A DNA stretch of 64,000 nt from Rhodococcus opacus. GTDB lineage: Bacteria; Actinomycetota; Actinomycetes; Mycobacteriales; Mycobacteriaceae. The stretch lies in assembly GCF_012396235.1 (NCBI RefSeq), contig NZ_JAAXPA010000002.1, positions 186,001-250,000 of the forward strand, in the 5' to 3' direction. The notes beneath the pieces were generated by a model that saw only the letters and a list, made by a program, of their open reading frames with translations, had not been told where the DNA came from and did no database searches. Position numbers and translations under genes: made by a program. Below, piece by piece: positions 36,070 through 45,081 of the stretch (positions within the stretch are counted from its first letter, which is position 1; every line of letters starts with the position of its first letter).

Positions 36070-36084
36070 CGGGCGATTCGCCCG
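36070..36084 (+). promoter_or_regulatory. Leader hairpin CGGGCG-ATT-CGCCCG before the GT2 ribosome site
   Basis: A strong 6-base GC stem with a 3-base loop ends three bases before GAGGAG (36088-36093), the ribosome site of the first glycosyltransferase. Such a placement can tune ribosome access or protect the 5-prime end. Confidence 0.4.
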
Positions 36085-36102
36085 ACGAGGAGAGACGGAC
36101 AA

Positions 36103-36948
36103 ATGAGCCTGTACACGCCTGATCGCCTGGAACCCTCCGACGGTACCGACGTCGTGGGCGTCGACCAACGCAATGGCGAAGACAACGGTCGCAACGACGG
36201 GGACGGGTCGCAGCGGCCGACGGTCACGGTCGTCGTGCCTGCCATGAACGAAGCCAAGAATCTCCCGCACGTGGCCGCGCGGATGCCGGCCGACATCGAC
36301 GAGATCGTGTTCGTCGACGGACATTCCGTCGACGACACCGTCGAGGTGGCCAAGAGCCTGTGGCCTGACGCCACGGTCGTGACGCAGAGCCGAAAGGGCA
36401 AGGGCAATGCCTTGGCCTGCGGTTTCCTCGCCTCCACGTCGGACATCATCGTGATGATCGACGCCGACGGATCCACCGACCCGGCCGAGATCCCGCTGTT
36501 CGTCGGGGCTCTCGTGGCAGGCGCGGACTTTGCGAAGGGAACCCGCTTCGCCGCCGGCGGCGGAAGCTCGGACATCACGTTCAGCAGAAAGCTCGGCAAC
36601 AAGGCGTTGAACGTCATCGTCAACCTCAAGTTCGGGGCCTCGTTCAGCGATTTGTGCTACGGCTACAACGCATTCTGGCGCCACCACGTCCCGGTGATGG
36701 CATTGCCGTCCGTCGATGCGACCGAGGCGCAATGGGGCGACGGCTTCGAGATCGAGACACTCATCAACGTGCGGGTCGCCAACGCGGGCCTGAAGATCAC
36801 CGAGGTGCCGAGTTTCGAACAGGACCGCATCCACGGCGAGAGCAATCTCAACGCGGTACGTGACGGGCTCCGGGTGCTGCGCACCATCAGGAGCGAACAG
36901 CGCGTCTCCGCAGCGGACGTGTTCCCGGCCCCCGTCTCGCGAGGCTGA
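36103..36948 (+). CDS. Glycosyltransferase family 2, dolichol-phosphate-mannose-synthase-like
   Basis: The 281 residues start at ATG 36103 with GAGGAGAG upstream. After a ~38-residue acidic lead comes VTVVVPAMNEAKNLP, DEIVFVDGHSVDDT and MIDADGSTDP, the GT-A signature closest to polyprenol-phosphate sugar transferases and glucosyl-3-phosphoglycerate-like enzymes. The C-terminal region (FGASFSDLCYGYNAFWR) is typical of such GT2 proteins. No membrane helix is present. It opens the second glycan locus; the next GT2 gene follows six bases after its stop. Confidence 0.87.
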   Translation: MSLYTPDRLEPSDGTDVVGVDQRNGEDNGRNDGDGSQRPTVTVVVPAMNEAKNLPHVAARMPADIDEIVFVDGHSVDDTVEVAKSLWPDATVVTQSRKGKGNALACGFLASTSDIIVMIDADGSTDPAEIPLFVGALVAGADFAKGTRFAAGGGSSDITFSRKLGNKALNVIVNLKFGASFSDLCYGYNAFWRHHVPVMALPSVDATEAQWGDGFEIETLINVRVANAGLKITEVPSFEQDRIHGESNLNAVRDGLRVLRTIRSEQRVSAADVFPAPVSRG

Positions 36949-36954
36949 GCAACC

Positions 36955-37905
36955 ATGACGGTGTCCACACTCGTGTCCTGCTCCGTCGTGATCTGCGCCT
37001 ACACCACCGAACGGTGGACCGACCTGTGTGCCGCAGTCGACTCGGTGCTCACGCAGAACGTGCCCGTGCTCGAGGTCCTGGTGGTGATCGACCACTCCGA
37101 GGAACTGTTCTCGCGTGCCGAACGGCACTTCGTAGAGCAGACCCGGGTGACCGTGCTGCGTAACTCCGGGTCGAGGGGGCTCTCCGGAGCCCGCAACACG
37201 GGCGTGCGCGCGGCGCGCGGCGACATGATCGCGTTCCTCGACGACGATGCGCGCGCCGAACCCGACTGGTACCGGGTGTCCGCCGCCCACTACTCCGACC
37301 CCGACGTGCTCGGTGTGGGGGGATTCGCGAGTCCCGTCTGGCCCTCGGACCGCCCCGTGTGGATGCCCGCCGAGTTCGACTGGGTGGTCGGCTGCAGCTA
37401 CGTCGGCCAGCCGACACGTATCGAGCCGGTGCGGAACTTCATCGGCTGCAACATGTCTCTGCGGCGCACGGTGTTCGACGCCGTCAACGGGTTCAGCGAC
37501 GGGATCGGCCGGGTCGGGACGACGCCGGTCGGGTGCGAGGAGACCGAACTCTGCATCCGGATCCGCGCCCACCAGCCCTCTGCGCAGCTGCTGTTCGACC
37601 CCGCGATGAAGGTGGCGCATCGCGTCAGCGACGACCGCACCACGTTCCGCTACTTCCTCTCGCGCTGCTTCCACGAGGGCATGTCGAAAGCGCTGGTCTC
37701 CGATCTCGTCGGGGCCGGCGACGCGCTCAGCAGCGAACGGGCGTACACCGCGCGTGTACTCCCGCGAGCCGTCGTCACGGGAATCGCCTCCCCGCGGCAC
37801 GGCGGACTGGCCCGGGCCGGTGCTGTGGTCGCGGGGCTCACGGCGACCACTGCCGGCTACGTCCGGGGTCTCGTCGGTCTGCGATCGAAGCGGGTGACGG
37901 CATGA
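36955..37905 (+). CDS. Glycosyltransferase family 2
   Basis: The 316-residue GT-A protein has SVVICAYTTERW, VLRNSGSRGLSGARNTGVRAA and the metal-binding FLDDDARAEPDW, then GCNMSLRRTVFDAVNGF and CEETELCIRIRA where the catalytic base region lies. A Gly/Ala/Val-rich C-terminal stretch may touch the membrane. The start ATG 36955 follows the previous stop closely, and its stop overlaps the next gene by four bases, so translation is coupled. Sugar and acceptor are unknown. Confidence 0.87.
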   Translation: MTVSTLVSCSVVICAYTTERWTDLCAAVDSVLTQNVPVLEVLVVIDHSEELFSRAERHFVEQTRVTVLRNSGSRGLSGARNTGVRAARGDMIAFLDDDARAEPDWYRVSAAHYSDPDVLGVGGFASPVWPSDRPVWMPAEFDWVVGCSYVGQPTRIEPVRNFIGCNMSLRRTVFDAVNGFSDGIGRVGTTPVGCEETELCIRIRAHQPSAQLLFDPAMKVAHRVSDDRTTFRYFLSRCFHEGMSKALVSDLVGAGDALSSERAYTARVLPRAVVTGIASPRHGGLARAGAVVAGLTATTAGYVRGLVGLRSKRVTA

Positions 37906-39212
37906 CCGGGACACTCGATCGCCGGATCGACCTCGTGCCCGCTCTCGTGAGTGATCAGGCACCGACGTGGGACGGGGCCGTCTGGGTCGGCGAACTACGC
38001 GGACCCGTGCAAGACGACACCGAATACCGGCTGGAGCGAGCCGAGGGGTATCGGCGTGCCCGGCTGCTCGTGCGAGAAGAGCGCACCCTGCTGGGATTCG
38101 TCGAGCTGGACATCGAGGACGGCGGACTCGACGCCGCCGCACTGCGGCGCGCATCGGATGGGCTACTGCCGGGAGCGGTGGCCGAAAGCGCCGCCGCCAC
38201 CGACGCATCCGGCCCTTCCGTTACCGTGGTGGTGTGCACCCGGGACCGGGTAGACAGCCTGAAGGTCGCCCTGGAATCGATCCTGTCGCTCGACCATCCC
38301 GACTACGACGTGATCGTGGTCGACAACGCATCCCGCACGGATGCCACGCAGCGGTACGTCACCGAACTCGGCGACCCCCGTGTGCGCGTCGTGGCCGAGC
38401 CCCGCCCGGGCCTGTCCCGGGCGCGCAATGCGGGCGTCCGCGCGGCGAACGCGGAGATCGTCGCCTTCACCGACGACGACGTCGTCGTCGACCCGCACTG
38501 GCTCACCGAACTCGTCGCCGGATTCGGCGCCGGTAATGCGGTGGCGTGCGTGTGCGGGATCGTCCCGAGCGGGGAGATCCGCACACCCGCGCAGGCGTAC
38601 TTCGATCAGCGGGTGGGGTGGGCGAGTTGCTGCGTCCCACGGTTGTTCGACCTCGCGCACCCGCCCGTCGACGTGCCGCTCTTCCCGTTCCAGGTCGGCG
38701 TCTACGGCACCGGTGCGAATTTCGCGGTCGATCGGCAGGCCGTGTTCGCGCTGGGTGGTTTCGACGAAGCGCTCGGGGCGGGAGCCCCTACCGACGGTGG
38801 CGAAGACCTCGACATGTTCTTCCGCGTACTGCACTCCGGGCGGCAGCTGGCGTACCGGCCCGGGGCGGTCGTGTGGCATCGGCACCGGGCGGACAACGAG
38901 GCGCTCGCCGTCCAGGCGCGCGGCTACGGACTCGGACTCGGCGCCTGGCTGGCCAAGATCGCCGTCGACCCCCGCACCGCCTGGCTCGCAGCGCGCATCG
39001 CCGTGCGGCAGGCGCCGACGTTTCTCCGTCTGTCGCGGAAGATGTCCCGCGTCGCCACCCCTCCGGACAGTCTCGCCGACGACCTTCCCGTGGGGATCGG
39101 AGCCACCGAGCTGCGGTCCATCGCGCGTGGTCCGTTCGCCTATCTGATGGCCCGAGTGGAGGGCCGGGCTCCGGCACCGCTGAGGGGGATGACCAATGAC
39201 GGCCCATCCTGA
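37902..39212 (+). CDS. Glycosyltransferase family 2 with ~100-residue N-terminal extension
   Basis: ATG 37902 overlaps the previous stop; 436 residues. The first ~100 residues (WVGELRG, YRRARLLVREERTLLGFVELDI) form a separate small domain with no name I recognise, followed by a GT-A domain: VTVVVCTRDRVDSL, VVDNASRTDAT, RPGLSRARNAGVRAA and FTDDDVVVDPHWL, then GTGANFAVDRQAVFALGGFDE. The C-terminal part is basic. It overlaps the hydrolase gene by 17 bases. The N-terminal domain might bind a partner or acceptor. Confidence 0.86.
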   Translation: MTGTLDRRIDLVPALVSDQAPTWDGAVWVGELRGPVQDDTEYRLERAEGYRRARLLVREERTLLGFVELDIEDGGLDAAALRRASDGLLPGAVAESAAATDASGPSVTVVVCTRDRVDSLKVALESILSLDHPDYDVIVVDNASRTDATQRYVTELGDPRVRVVAEPRPGLSRARNAGVRAANAEIVAFTDDDVVVDPHWLTELVAGFGAGNAVACVCGIVPSGEIRTPAQAYFDQRVGWASCCVPRLFDLAHPPVDVPLFPFQVGVYGTGANFAVDRQAVFALGGFDEALGAGAPTDGGEDLDMFFRVLHSGRQLAYRPGAVVWHRHRADNEALAVQARGYGLGLGAWLAKIAVDPRTAWLAARIAVRQAPTFLRLSRKMSRVATPPDSLADDLPVGIGATELRSIARGPFAYLMARVEGRAPAPLRGMTNDGPS

Positions 39213-40971
39213 TCTCGCCCGCCGCACCGACGGCACCCGGTTCGCCACCTGGTTCGGACCGGAGGACGCGCCGCTGTTCGGCGTCGTCGATCTTCCCGCG
39301 GACGGCCGCTGCCGCGGTGCCGTCGTCCTCTGCCCGCCGATCGGCAAGGAACAGGTCGACGCGTATCGCGGAATGGTGTATCTCGCCCAGCAATTGCGGG
39401 CTCGCGGTCTACTGGTGTTGCGGTTCGACTACCGCGGCACCGGTGACTCGCCGGGCGCCCAGGACGATTCCGACGCGGTCGCCGGATGGCTCGACAGCAT
39501 CCGGAGGGCCGTCGATTTCGTGCGCAGCTGCGGCATCACGGACGTCGGACTGGTCGGCCTCCGGGTCGGCGCCCTGCTCGCCGCACAGGTCGCCGCGACG
39601 TGCGGTCCGGTGCGGGCCGTAACCTTGTGGGACCCGGTGGTGCGCGGCCGCGCCTACCTGCGCAAGCAGACCGCGCTCCACCGGATGGTGGTCGGTCCCG
39701 AGGGCGCGGACGATCCGCGGATCACCCTCATCGGTGCGGTGCTCGCACCGGCCGCGGCTACAGCACTGTCGGCGATGACTCTGCGAGCGGCCACCCCGCC
39801 GCCGGGCGCGAAGGTCCTGATGGCGTTGCGGGAGAGCGAGGTCGATTCCGTCGGGATGCGTGAGGCCGTCGCGTCCTGGAACGCCGAGAACTTCTCGGTT
39901 CACGACTACGAATCGTTCCTCGAGCCGCCGGACTTCGTGGTCCGGCTCCCGTTCGGCGACATCGACCGGATCGCCGACTGGATGTCCGCGTCCTTCGGCG
40001 ACCAGCACACCGGTGCGGCACTCGATCTCCGCACCACCGCCGTCGTGGATCGGACCGTCGACGGAAGGCACGTCGTCGAGACTCTGGGCTTCGCGGGAGC
40101 ATCCGAACTCTTCACGATCCGAACGTCCGTCGCGGCCGAGCGGGGTGTGACGCCCAACCCTGCGGCACCGACGGTGATCTTCCACGGCACCGCCAACGAG
40201 CACCGCGTCGGCCCGGTCCGGCTGTGGGCCGAGACGGCGCGCGAACTCGCTGCCCACGGGATCGTCAGCGTCCGCTTCGATCGTCGCGGCACCGGCGACA
40301 CCGGCACCGTGCAGCACGGCGAATGCACCACCATCTACACGGACGAATCCCGGGTCGACGCCGTCGACATCATCTCCGTCAGCGGTGCGCAGCCCGAATC
40401 GGCTGTGCTCGTGGGCATGTGTTCGGGGGCGTGGAACTCGAGCTACGCCGCCCTCCGGCGTCCCGTCCGGGCGGTGGTCCTCGTCAACATGGCGGACTGG
40501 ACCATCACCCGTCAGGCGTTCGTGAAGCAGTCGACGATGGGCGCCGACCGGAAATCTCTGAAGGGTGCAGCGCTCGCGCTGCTCCACCGGCACGCGGCGA
40601 CAGCGAAAAAGTACCTGCGGGTGTGGATGCCGTACCGCGGCTGGTTGTGGCTGGGCCGGGCCGGGTTGCTGCAGGTGCCGGAGGTCATGCTCGCTCCGCT
40701 GAACGAGCGTGGCGTGCACACCACCGTTCTGCTTTCACCGATCGACTACGCCGCGTTCGTCGAGAACCAGGGCGAGCGCAGCCTTCGCCGGCTCCGGCGC
40801 GCCGGCTGGAACGGCCGCCTGGTGACGTACCCGTCCGGCGATCACTCGCTGTACAGCACCGCCCTGCGGGACAGGGTCCTGCGGGACGTCCTCGCCACCA
40901 CGCTCGGTGAACTGACCGTGGGCTCTGTCGACGACGCCCGTGACGATTCCCGGCCGGAGTTGGTCGGGTAG
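39196..40971 (+). CDS. Tandem alpha/beta-hydrolase protein with altered nucleophiles
   Basis: The 591 residues contain two alpha/beta-hydrolase domains. Domain 1 (~20-270) has LCPPIGKEQ, FDYRGTGDS and a nucleophile elbow reading GLRVG (121-125), so the catalytic Ser is Arg. Domain 2 (~320-575) has FHGT, FDRRGTGDTG, elbow GMCSG (407-411) with Cys409 at the nucleophile position, a late Asp517 and His550 (SGDHS). It resembles the paired hydrolases found near exopolysaccharide/exosortase loci. Domain 2 is probably the active half, a Cys-type esterase or acyltransferase; domain 1 may be structural. It sits between GT2 and flippase genes. Confidence 0.82.
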   Translation: MTAHPDLARRTDGTRFATWFGPEDAPLFGVVDLPADGRCRGAVVLCPPIGKEQVDAYRGMVYLAQQLRARGLLVLRFDYRGTGDSPGAQDDSDAVAGWLDSIRRAVDFVRSCGITDVGLVGLRVGALLAAQVAATCGPVRAVTLWDPVVRGRAYLRKQTALHRMVVGPEGADDPRITLIGAVLAPAAATALSAMTLRAATPPPGAKVLMALRESEVDSVGMREAVASWNAENFSVHDYESFLEPPDFVVRLPFGDIDRIADWMSASFGDQHTGAALDLRTTAVVDRTVDGRHVVETLGFAGASELFTIRTSVAAERGVTPNPAAPTVIFHGTANEHRVGPVRLWAETARELAAHGIVSVRFDRRGTGDTGTVQHGECTTIYTDESRVDAVDIISVSGAQPESAVLVGMCSGAWNSSYAALRRPVRAVVLVNMADWTITRQAFVKQSTMGADRKSLKGAALALLHRHAATAKKYLRVWMPYRGWLWLGRAGLLQVPEVMLAPLNERGVHTTVLLSPIDYAAFVENQGERSLRRLRRAGWNGRLVTYPSGDHSLYSTALRDRVLRDVLATTLGELTVGSVDDARDDSRPELVG

Positions 40972-40973
40972 CC

Positions 40974-42347
40974 ATGGGATCCCCGACAGCGACGCAGTCG
41001 CAACTACGCGCGAAGCACCGTGCCGAGCAGCCACCGCGCTCCGCGGGGCGGAATCTGCAGCTCAACTCGATGGCCCTGATGCTGTCGAGTGTCGTCACCG
41101 GTGTACTGGGCCTCGCCTTCTGGGGCGCGGCCGCGCGCTTGTTCCCCGCCGATCAGGTGGGCGTGGCGTCCGCTCTCATCTCGACGGCGATCATGCTGTC
41201 GACGCTGTCGAATCTCAGCCTCGGCTCGATGTTCGAGCGCTTCCTGCCCGTGGCGGGCCACCGCGCGGGACCGTTGCTGGTCAAGGGTTTCGCCGCCGTG
41301 GCCACGCTGGCCTTCGTGTCGGCCGTCGGGCTCATCGTCCTCGGTCCGCGGGACACGCTGTTCGAGAACAACCTGGAAATCGCGATCTATCCGGTGTTCG
41401 TCGTCGTCCTCGCGCTCTTCGCTCTTCAGGACCAGACCGTCTCCGGGCTGGGCGTGGCCCGCTGGGCGGCGTCGAAGAACGTCTTCCACGCACTGGCCAA
41501 ACTGCTCGCGGTCGTGGTGCTCGCGGCGTCGGGGTCGGCGCTCGCCATCGTCGCGTCCTGGGGGGTCACCGCGGCGCTCGCCGTGGTGGTCGTGTTGACG
41601 TCGATGGGCCTGCGCATCCGGTCCGACCCGCGATACCGGCAGGTACCCGCGCTGCCCTCCAACAAGGAACTCGGAGTGTACTTCGGTTCCTCGTACGGCA
41701 TTTCGGCGCTGGGGGCCATCGCCCCGCTCGTCGTCCCGCTGATCGTCGTCACCCGGGTCGGCACCGCGGCGAACGCGTACTTCGCGGTGACCTGGTCGAT
41801 CGTCAGCGCCCTCTACATCATGGTGAACCTCATGGTGGGCCCGTTCGTCGCCGAGGCCGCCGCCCATCCGGACAAGATCGTCAGCCTGTCGCGCCGGTTC
41901 GTCCGCACCATTGCCGTGGTCGCGGTGGTGGGCGGATTCGGGCTGGCCTTCGTCGCGCCGCCCGCACTCGGATTCATCGGTGACGAATACCGTGTGGAAG
42001 GAACGCCTCTGCTCCATCTCGCCGCGGTGTTCGTGCCTCTCACCGTCATCGGCGCCGTCTACGACGGTCTCGCGCGGGTGTACCGCCGGCTGACCCTCGC
42101 CGTCGTCACCCAGTGCCTGGCCACGGTGGTCATCATCGTCGGCAGCCTGGTCTTCAGCGCGTCGATCGGGGTCGCGGGTGTGGGCTGGGCGTATCTCGCC
42201 GCCGAGACGCTCACCGCCGTGATCCTCGCAGGACCGCTCATCTCCTGGCTCCGCCGACTCCAGAACCGCGCCAAGTGGGAGCGGTGGCTGGCGAAGAAGA
42301 GCGTGAACCAGAAACCGATGTGGCAGGTGTCCGATGTCGACGCATAG
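40974..42347 (+). CDS. Polysaccharide flippase (Wzx/MurJ-like MOP family)
   Basis: The 457 residues carry about 12-14 hydrophobic helices. Typical segments are NSMALMLSSVVTGVLGLAFW, RLFPADQVGVASALIS and LGSMFERFLPVAG. It should move a lipid-linked glycan across the membrane. It starts two bases after the hydrolase stop and overlaps the acyltransferase-like gene by 14 bases. It is only distantly like the flippase at 6708-7997, consistent with a different glycan. The N-terminal ~30 residues are polar and basic. Confidence 0.86.
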   Translation: MGSPTATQSQLRAKHRAEQPPRSAGRNLQLNSMALMLSSVVTGVLGLAFWGAAARLFPADQVGVASALISTAIMLSTLSNLSLGSMFERFLPVAGHRAGPLLVKGFAAVATLAFVSAVGLIVLGPRDTLFENNLEIAIYPVFVVVLALFALQDQTVSGLGVARWAASKNVFHALAKLLAVVVLAASGSALAIVASWGVTAALAVVVVLTSMGLRIRSDPRYRQVPALPSNKELGVYFGSSYGISALGAIAPLVVPLIVVTRVGTAANAYFAVTWSIVSALYIMVNLMVGPFVAEAAAHPDKIVSLSRRFVRTIAVVAVVGGFGLAFVAPPALGFIGDEYRVEGTPLLHLAAVFVPLTVIGAVYDGLARVYRRLTLAVVTQCLATVVIIVGSLVFSASIGVAGVGWAYLAAETLTAVILAGPLISWLRRLQNRAKWERWLAKKSVNQKPMWQVSDVDA

Positions 42348-43578
42348 AGCGAGTTCCCGCGACCTGATGCGCAGCGGGAGCCGGATGATCACCGCGATCG
42401 GTCCCGTCCGACTGCCGAGCATCGGCGAGATCCGGGACACGCTGACCCTGCTCGCGCACGCGGGCGGGCGGCACACCCCGATCGGTCTCGTCCCGGCCCC
42501 CGGATCACGCCGGTGGGAGCACCGACCGCAGGACTTCCTCGGGCAGGTACGGGAACTCGAACCCTGTACCCGGGAGGAGGTGCCGCAGTTGCTGACCCGG
42601 CTGGCACGGTCGGGTGCGTCCGCACACGCGCTGAACGTCGCGGTCGCGGGCGATTTCCTCCTCCTCGACATCTCCCACGGACTCGGCGACGGCAGGCTCG
42701 CGCTGTCTCTCGTCCGCGCCGTCGCCGGTGGACGCACCGGGACGCCAGTTCCGGAATGGGCGCGGACACGGGACAGCGCACTGCCGCTCGCACGCGCCCT
42801 GACCCGGACCTTCGCGTCGACCCCCACACGTGTCGCGACGCTTCTCGAGTCCCGGCCACCTGCCACACACGGTTCCGGATCGGCCGGGGTGGTCGTGCCG
42901 TGGCACCGCGCGCCCACCGCGGTCATCGCGTCCACAGCGTCCGGGACCACCGCAGAACTGCGTCGCTGGCGGGATCGGGAAATGCCCCGGGCGTCGGTGT
43001 CGTCGTTGCTGTTCGCGGCCGTCGCGCGGGCGATGCGGAGTCATGGACTGGCTGTCGACGACACGGTCGACGTCCTCTTCGACTGCCGCCGATACCTTCC
43101 CGAGGCTGCGACGGTGAACGGCAACTTCGCCGCCCTGGTGCGCTTCTCGCTCTCGGACCCGGGTGATGCCGCCGAGATGAGTGCGGTGATCGCGCAGGCC
43201 ACGGCGTCGGGCCGGCCGCTCGCCTCGCTCGCACTCAGCACCGCCACGTTCCGCAGGCGGGTGCGTGCCGGCAGTGCGCACGCGCAGGCCACCCACGTTC
43301 CTGCGGACCCCCTGGCGCGGCTCGTGTACTCCGACATGGGAGAGGCCGCACTGCTGGCCGACCTCGACTGGACCGACGAGCCCGGCCGGCGTCTCGTCAC
43401 CGCACTGAGCGAACCGGCCGACCCTGCATCGATCGTCTTCAACTCGGTGCGCCACGGTTCCGAACTGGACGTGTCGGCGTCGCTGCACGACAACGTCTTC
43501 GACCCCGAACTCGTCCGCACCGCACTCGCGGACGCACTGTGCGACCCACTGTCTCTACTGTCTCGAAGGATGTTCTGA
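42334..43578 (+). CDS. Condensation/PapA-like acyltransferase-fold protein
   Basis: The 414-residue protein resembles the chloramphenicol acetyltransferase/condensation superfamily (PapA, WS/DGAT): the active-site motif HHxxxDG appears as SHGLGDG (114-120), keeping the second, catalytic His115 and Asp119. A later block GNFAALVRFSL fits the DFGWG-region strand. It could acylate a sugar of the locus from an acyl-CoA or carrier. It overlaps the flippase gene by 14 bases and is followed by a DUF998 membrane protein. The N-terminal half is much diverged, so substrate prediction is not possible. Confidence 0.72.
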   Translation: MSTHRASSRDLMRSGSRMITAIGPVRLPSIGEIRDTLTLLAHAGGRHTPIGLVPAPGSRRWEHRPQDFLGQVRELEPCTREEVPQLLTRLARSGASAHALNVAVAGDFLLLDISHGLGDGRLALSLVRAVAGGRTGTPVPEWARTRDSALPLARALTRTFASTPTRVATLLESRPPATHGSGSAGVVVPWHRAPTAVIASTASGTTAELRRWRDREMPRASVSSLLFAAVARAMRSHGLAVDDTVDVLFDCRRYLPEAATVNGNFAALVRFSLSDPGDAAEMSAVIAQATASGRPLASLALSTATFRRRVRAGSAHAQATHVPADPLARLVYSDMGEAALLADLDWTDEPGRRLVTALSEPADPASIVFNSVRHGSELDVSASLHDNVFDPELVRTALADALCDPLSLLSRRMF

Positions 43579-43580
43579 CC

Positions 43581-44252
43581 ATGCCCTCACACGTCCTCGA
43601 GACATCGAAGCGGACTCCGCTGTACCTCACCGTTGCCGTCCTGCAGTTGTTCGTCGTCGAATTCCTCGTCGCCGGCACGTGGCGCGGTCACTACAGCTAC
43701 TCCGCCAACTTCATCAGTGACCTCGGCGTCCCGTTCTGCGGCACGGACGGAAACGCGCCGTGCAGCAAGACATCACTGCTGATGGACGCGTCGTTCGTGG
43801 TGACCGGACTCGCCTACATGGTTGCCGCCGTCCTCTGGCACCGTATCGAACGGGTGCTGCCGCCGGCCCCCGTCGTCTTCCTGGTGGTGGCCGGGATCGG
43901 CGGAGTAGTGGTCGGTCTCGCGCCGTCGAACACGCACTGGGAACTGCATTCACTCGGCGCCACGCTGTTCCTCATCTTCGGCAGTCTCTTCACACTGACG
44001 ACGGCACTTACCGTCGGGCCTCGGATATCCGGGCCGGCAACGTACCTCGCCCTCGCACTGGGGGTCCTCGGACTGGTGGGGTACTTCTGCTTCACCTACT
44101 CCTGGGACCTCGGTCTCGGCGTGGGTGGTATCGAACGGGTCGCGGCCTACTCGGCGATCCTGGGGTTCGTCGTGTGCGTCCACCTCGTGACGCAACTGCA
44201 GTCGGTTCGACATTCGGCCGTCGCCCGGGTCGGAGACAGTGCCGGTGCATAG
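43581..44252 (+). CDS. DUF998 integral membrane protein
   Basis: ATG 43581 follows the previous stop by two bases; the 223 residues hold about six helices. The segment YSYSANFISDLGVPFCG after the first helix and APSNTHWELHSLGATLF are typical of DUF998. Function is unknown; members are small multi-pass proteins, some in glycan or lipid loci. It overlaps the first GH16 gene by 14 bases. Two Cys in the first outer loop could form a disulfide. Confidence 0.8.
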   Translation: MPSHVLETSKRTPLYLTVAVLQLFVVEFLVAGTWRGHYSYSANFISDLGVPFCGTDGNAPCSKTSLLMDASFVVTGLAYMVAAVLWHRIERVLPPAPVVFLVVAGIGGVVVGLAPSNTHWELHSLGATLFLIFGSLFTLTTALTVGPRISGPATYLALALGVLGLVGYFCFTYSWDLGLGVGGIERVAAYSAILGFVVCVHLVTQLQSVRHSAVARVGDSAGA

Positions 44253-45081
44253 GCAGCTGAACCGTCCACGCCGAACCCGCGCCGTGTCTGCGGCGACGGT
44301 GTTCCTCGCGCTCGTCTGCATCGGCGCCACCGGGTGGTACGCGTCGAGCGATGTCGCGCAGGCATCGAGGAAGGCCGAGTCCGTGCTCATGTTCGAAGAT
44401 TTCGTCGGGCCCGCCGGAACCGCGCCCGACCCCCGCTACTGGGGACACGCAGTCGGGGGAGGAGGCTGGGGAAACGACGAGGCGCAGGTCTATACGGACG
44501 ATCCCGTCAATTCCCGGCTCGACGGCGAGGGCAACCTCGTGATCGAAGCCCGTCCCGACGGGTCGGGTTACACGTCCGCCCGGCTTGTCACCCTCGACCG
44601 CTTCGCATTCCAGTACGGACGGGCCGAGGCCCGCATCAAGCTGCCGAGCGGACAGGGCCTGCACCCGGCGTTCTGGTTGATGGGCACGGACGTCAACCGT
44701 GTGGGCTGGCCGCAGTCGGGGGAGATCGACGTGATCGAGACGATCAACGACGCGTCGTTCTACCACAGTGCGCTGCACGGCCCCTCCTCGGACGGCACGC
44801 CCTGGGAAGTGAAAGCCGAAGGCAGCGGAAACATGTCGGACGATTTTCACGACTACTGGGTGGAGCGGTCGCCGGACCGGGTCACGTTCGGCATCGACGA
44901 CGCGGTGACGGGCGAGTTCTCGCGTGCCGACCTGGCCCCGGGGCAGGAGTGGGTGTTCGACAAACCGTTCTCCCTGTTGCTGAACGTCGCCGTCGGGGGA
45001 CGGTGGCCGGGCGACGTCGGAGCCGACACGACGTTTCCCGCCGCAATGCTCGTCGACTGGGTGAGGGTCACCGATGAGTGA
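44239..45081 (+). CDS. Secreted glycoside hydrolase family 16 enzyme (first copy)
   Basis: GTG 44239 gives 280 residues with an N-terminal signal or anchor helix (~16-35), then a GH16 beta-sandwich. The active site is GEIDVIE with nucleophile Glu162, Asp164 and acid/base Glu167; GWGNDEAQVYTD and RIKLPSGQGLHPAFWLMG frame the cleft. GH16 enzymes cut or transglycosylate beta-1,3/1,4-glucans and galactans, retaining configuration. It probably trims or releases the polymer made by this locus. Its stop overlaps the next membrane gene by eight bases. A near relative lies at 47239-48078. Confidence 0.9.
   Translation: MPVHRQLNRPRRTRAVSAATVFLALVCIGATGWYASSDVAQASRKAESVLMFEDFVGPAGTAPDPRYWGHAVGGGGWGNDEAQVYTDDPVNSRLDGEGNLVIEARPDGSGYTSARLVTLDRFAFQYGRAEARIKLPSGQGLHPAFWLMGTDVNRVGWPQSGEIDVIETINDASFYHSALHGPSSDGTPWEVKAEGSGNMSDDFHDYWVERSPDRVTFGIDDAVTGEFSRADLAPGQEWVFDKPFSLLLNVAVGGRWPGDVGADTTFPAAMLVDWVRVTDE

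Noticed and set aside
35914..38208. 764-codon minus-strand open frame
   Set aside because: It covers three well-supported plus-strand glycosyltransferase genes and has no recognisable domain.
41004..42950. 648-codon minus-strand open frame
   Set aside because: It is opposite the flippase and acyltransferase-like genes and has the Asp/His/Arg/Glu-rich composition typical of shadow frames.
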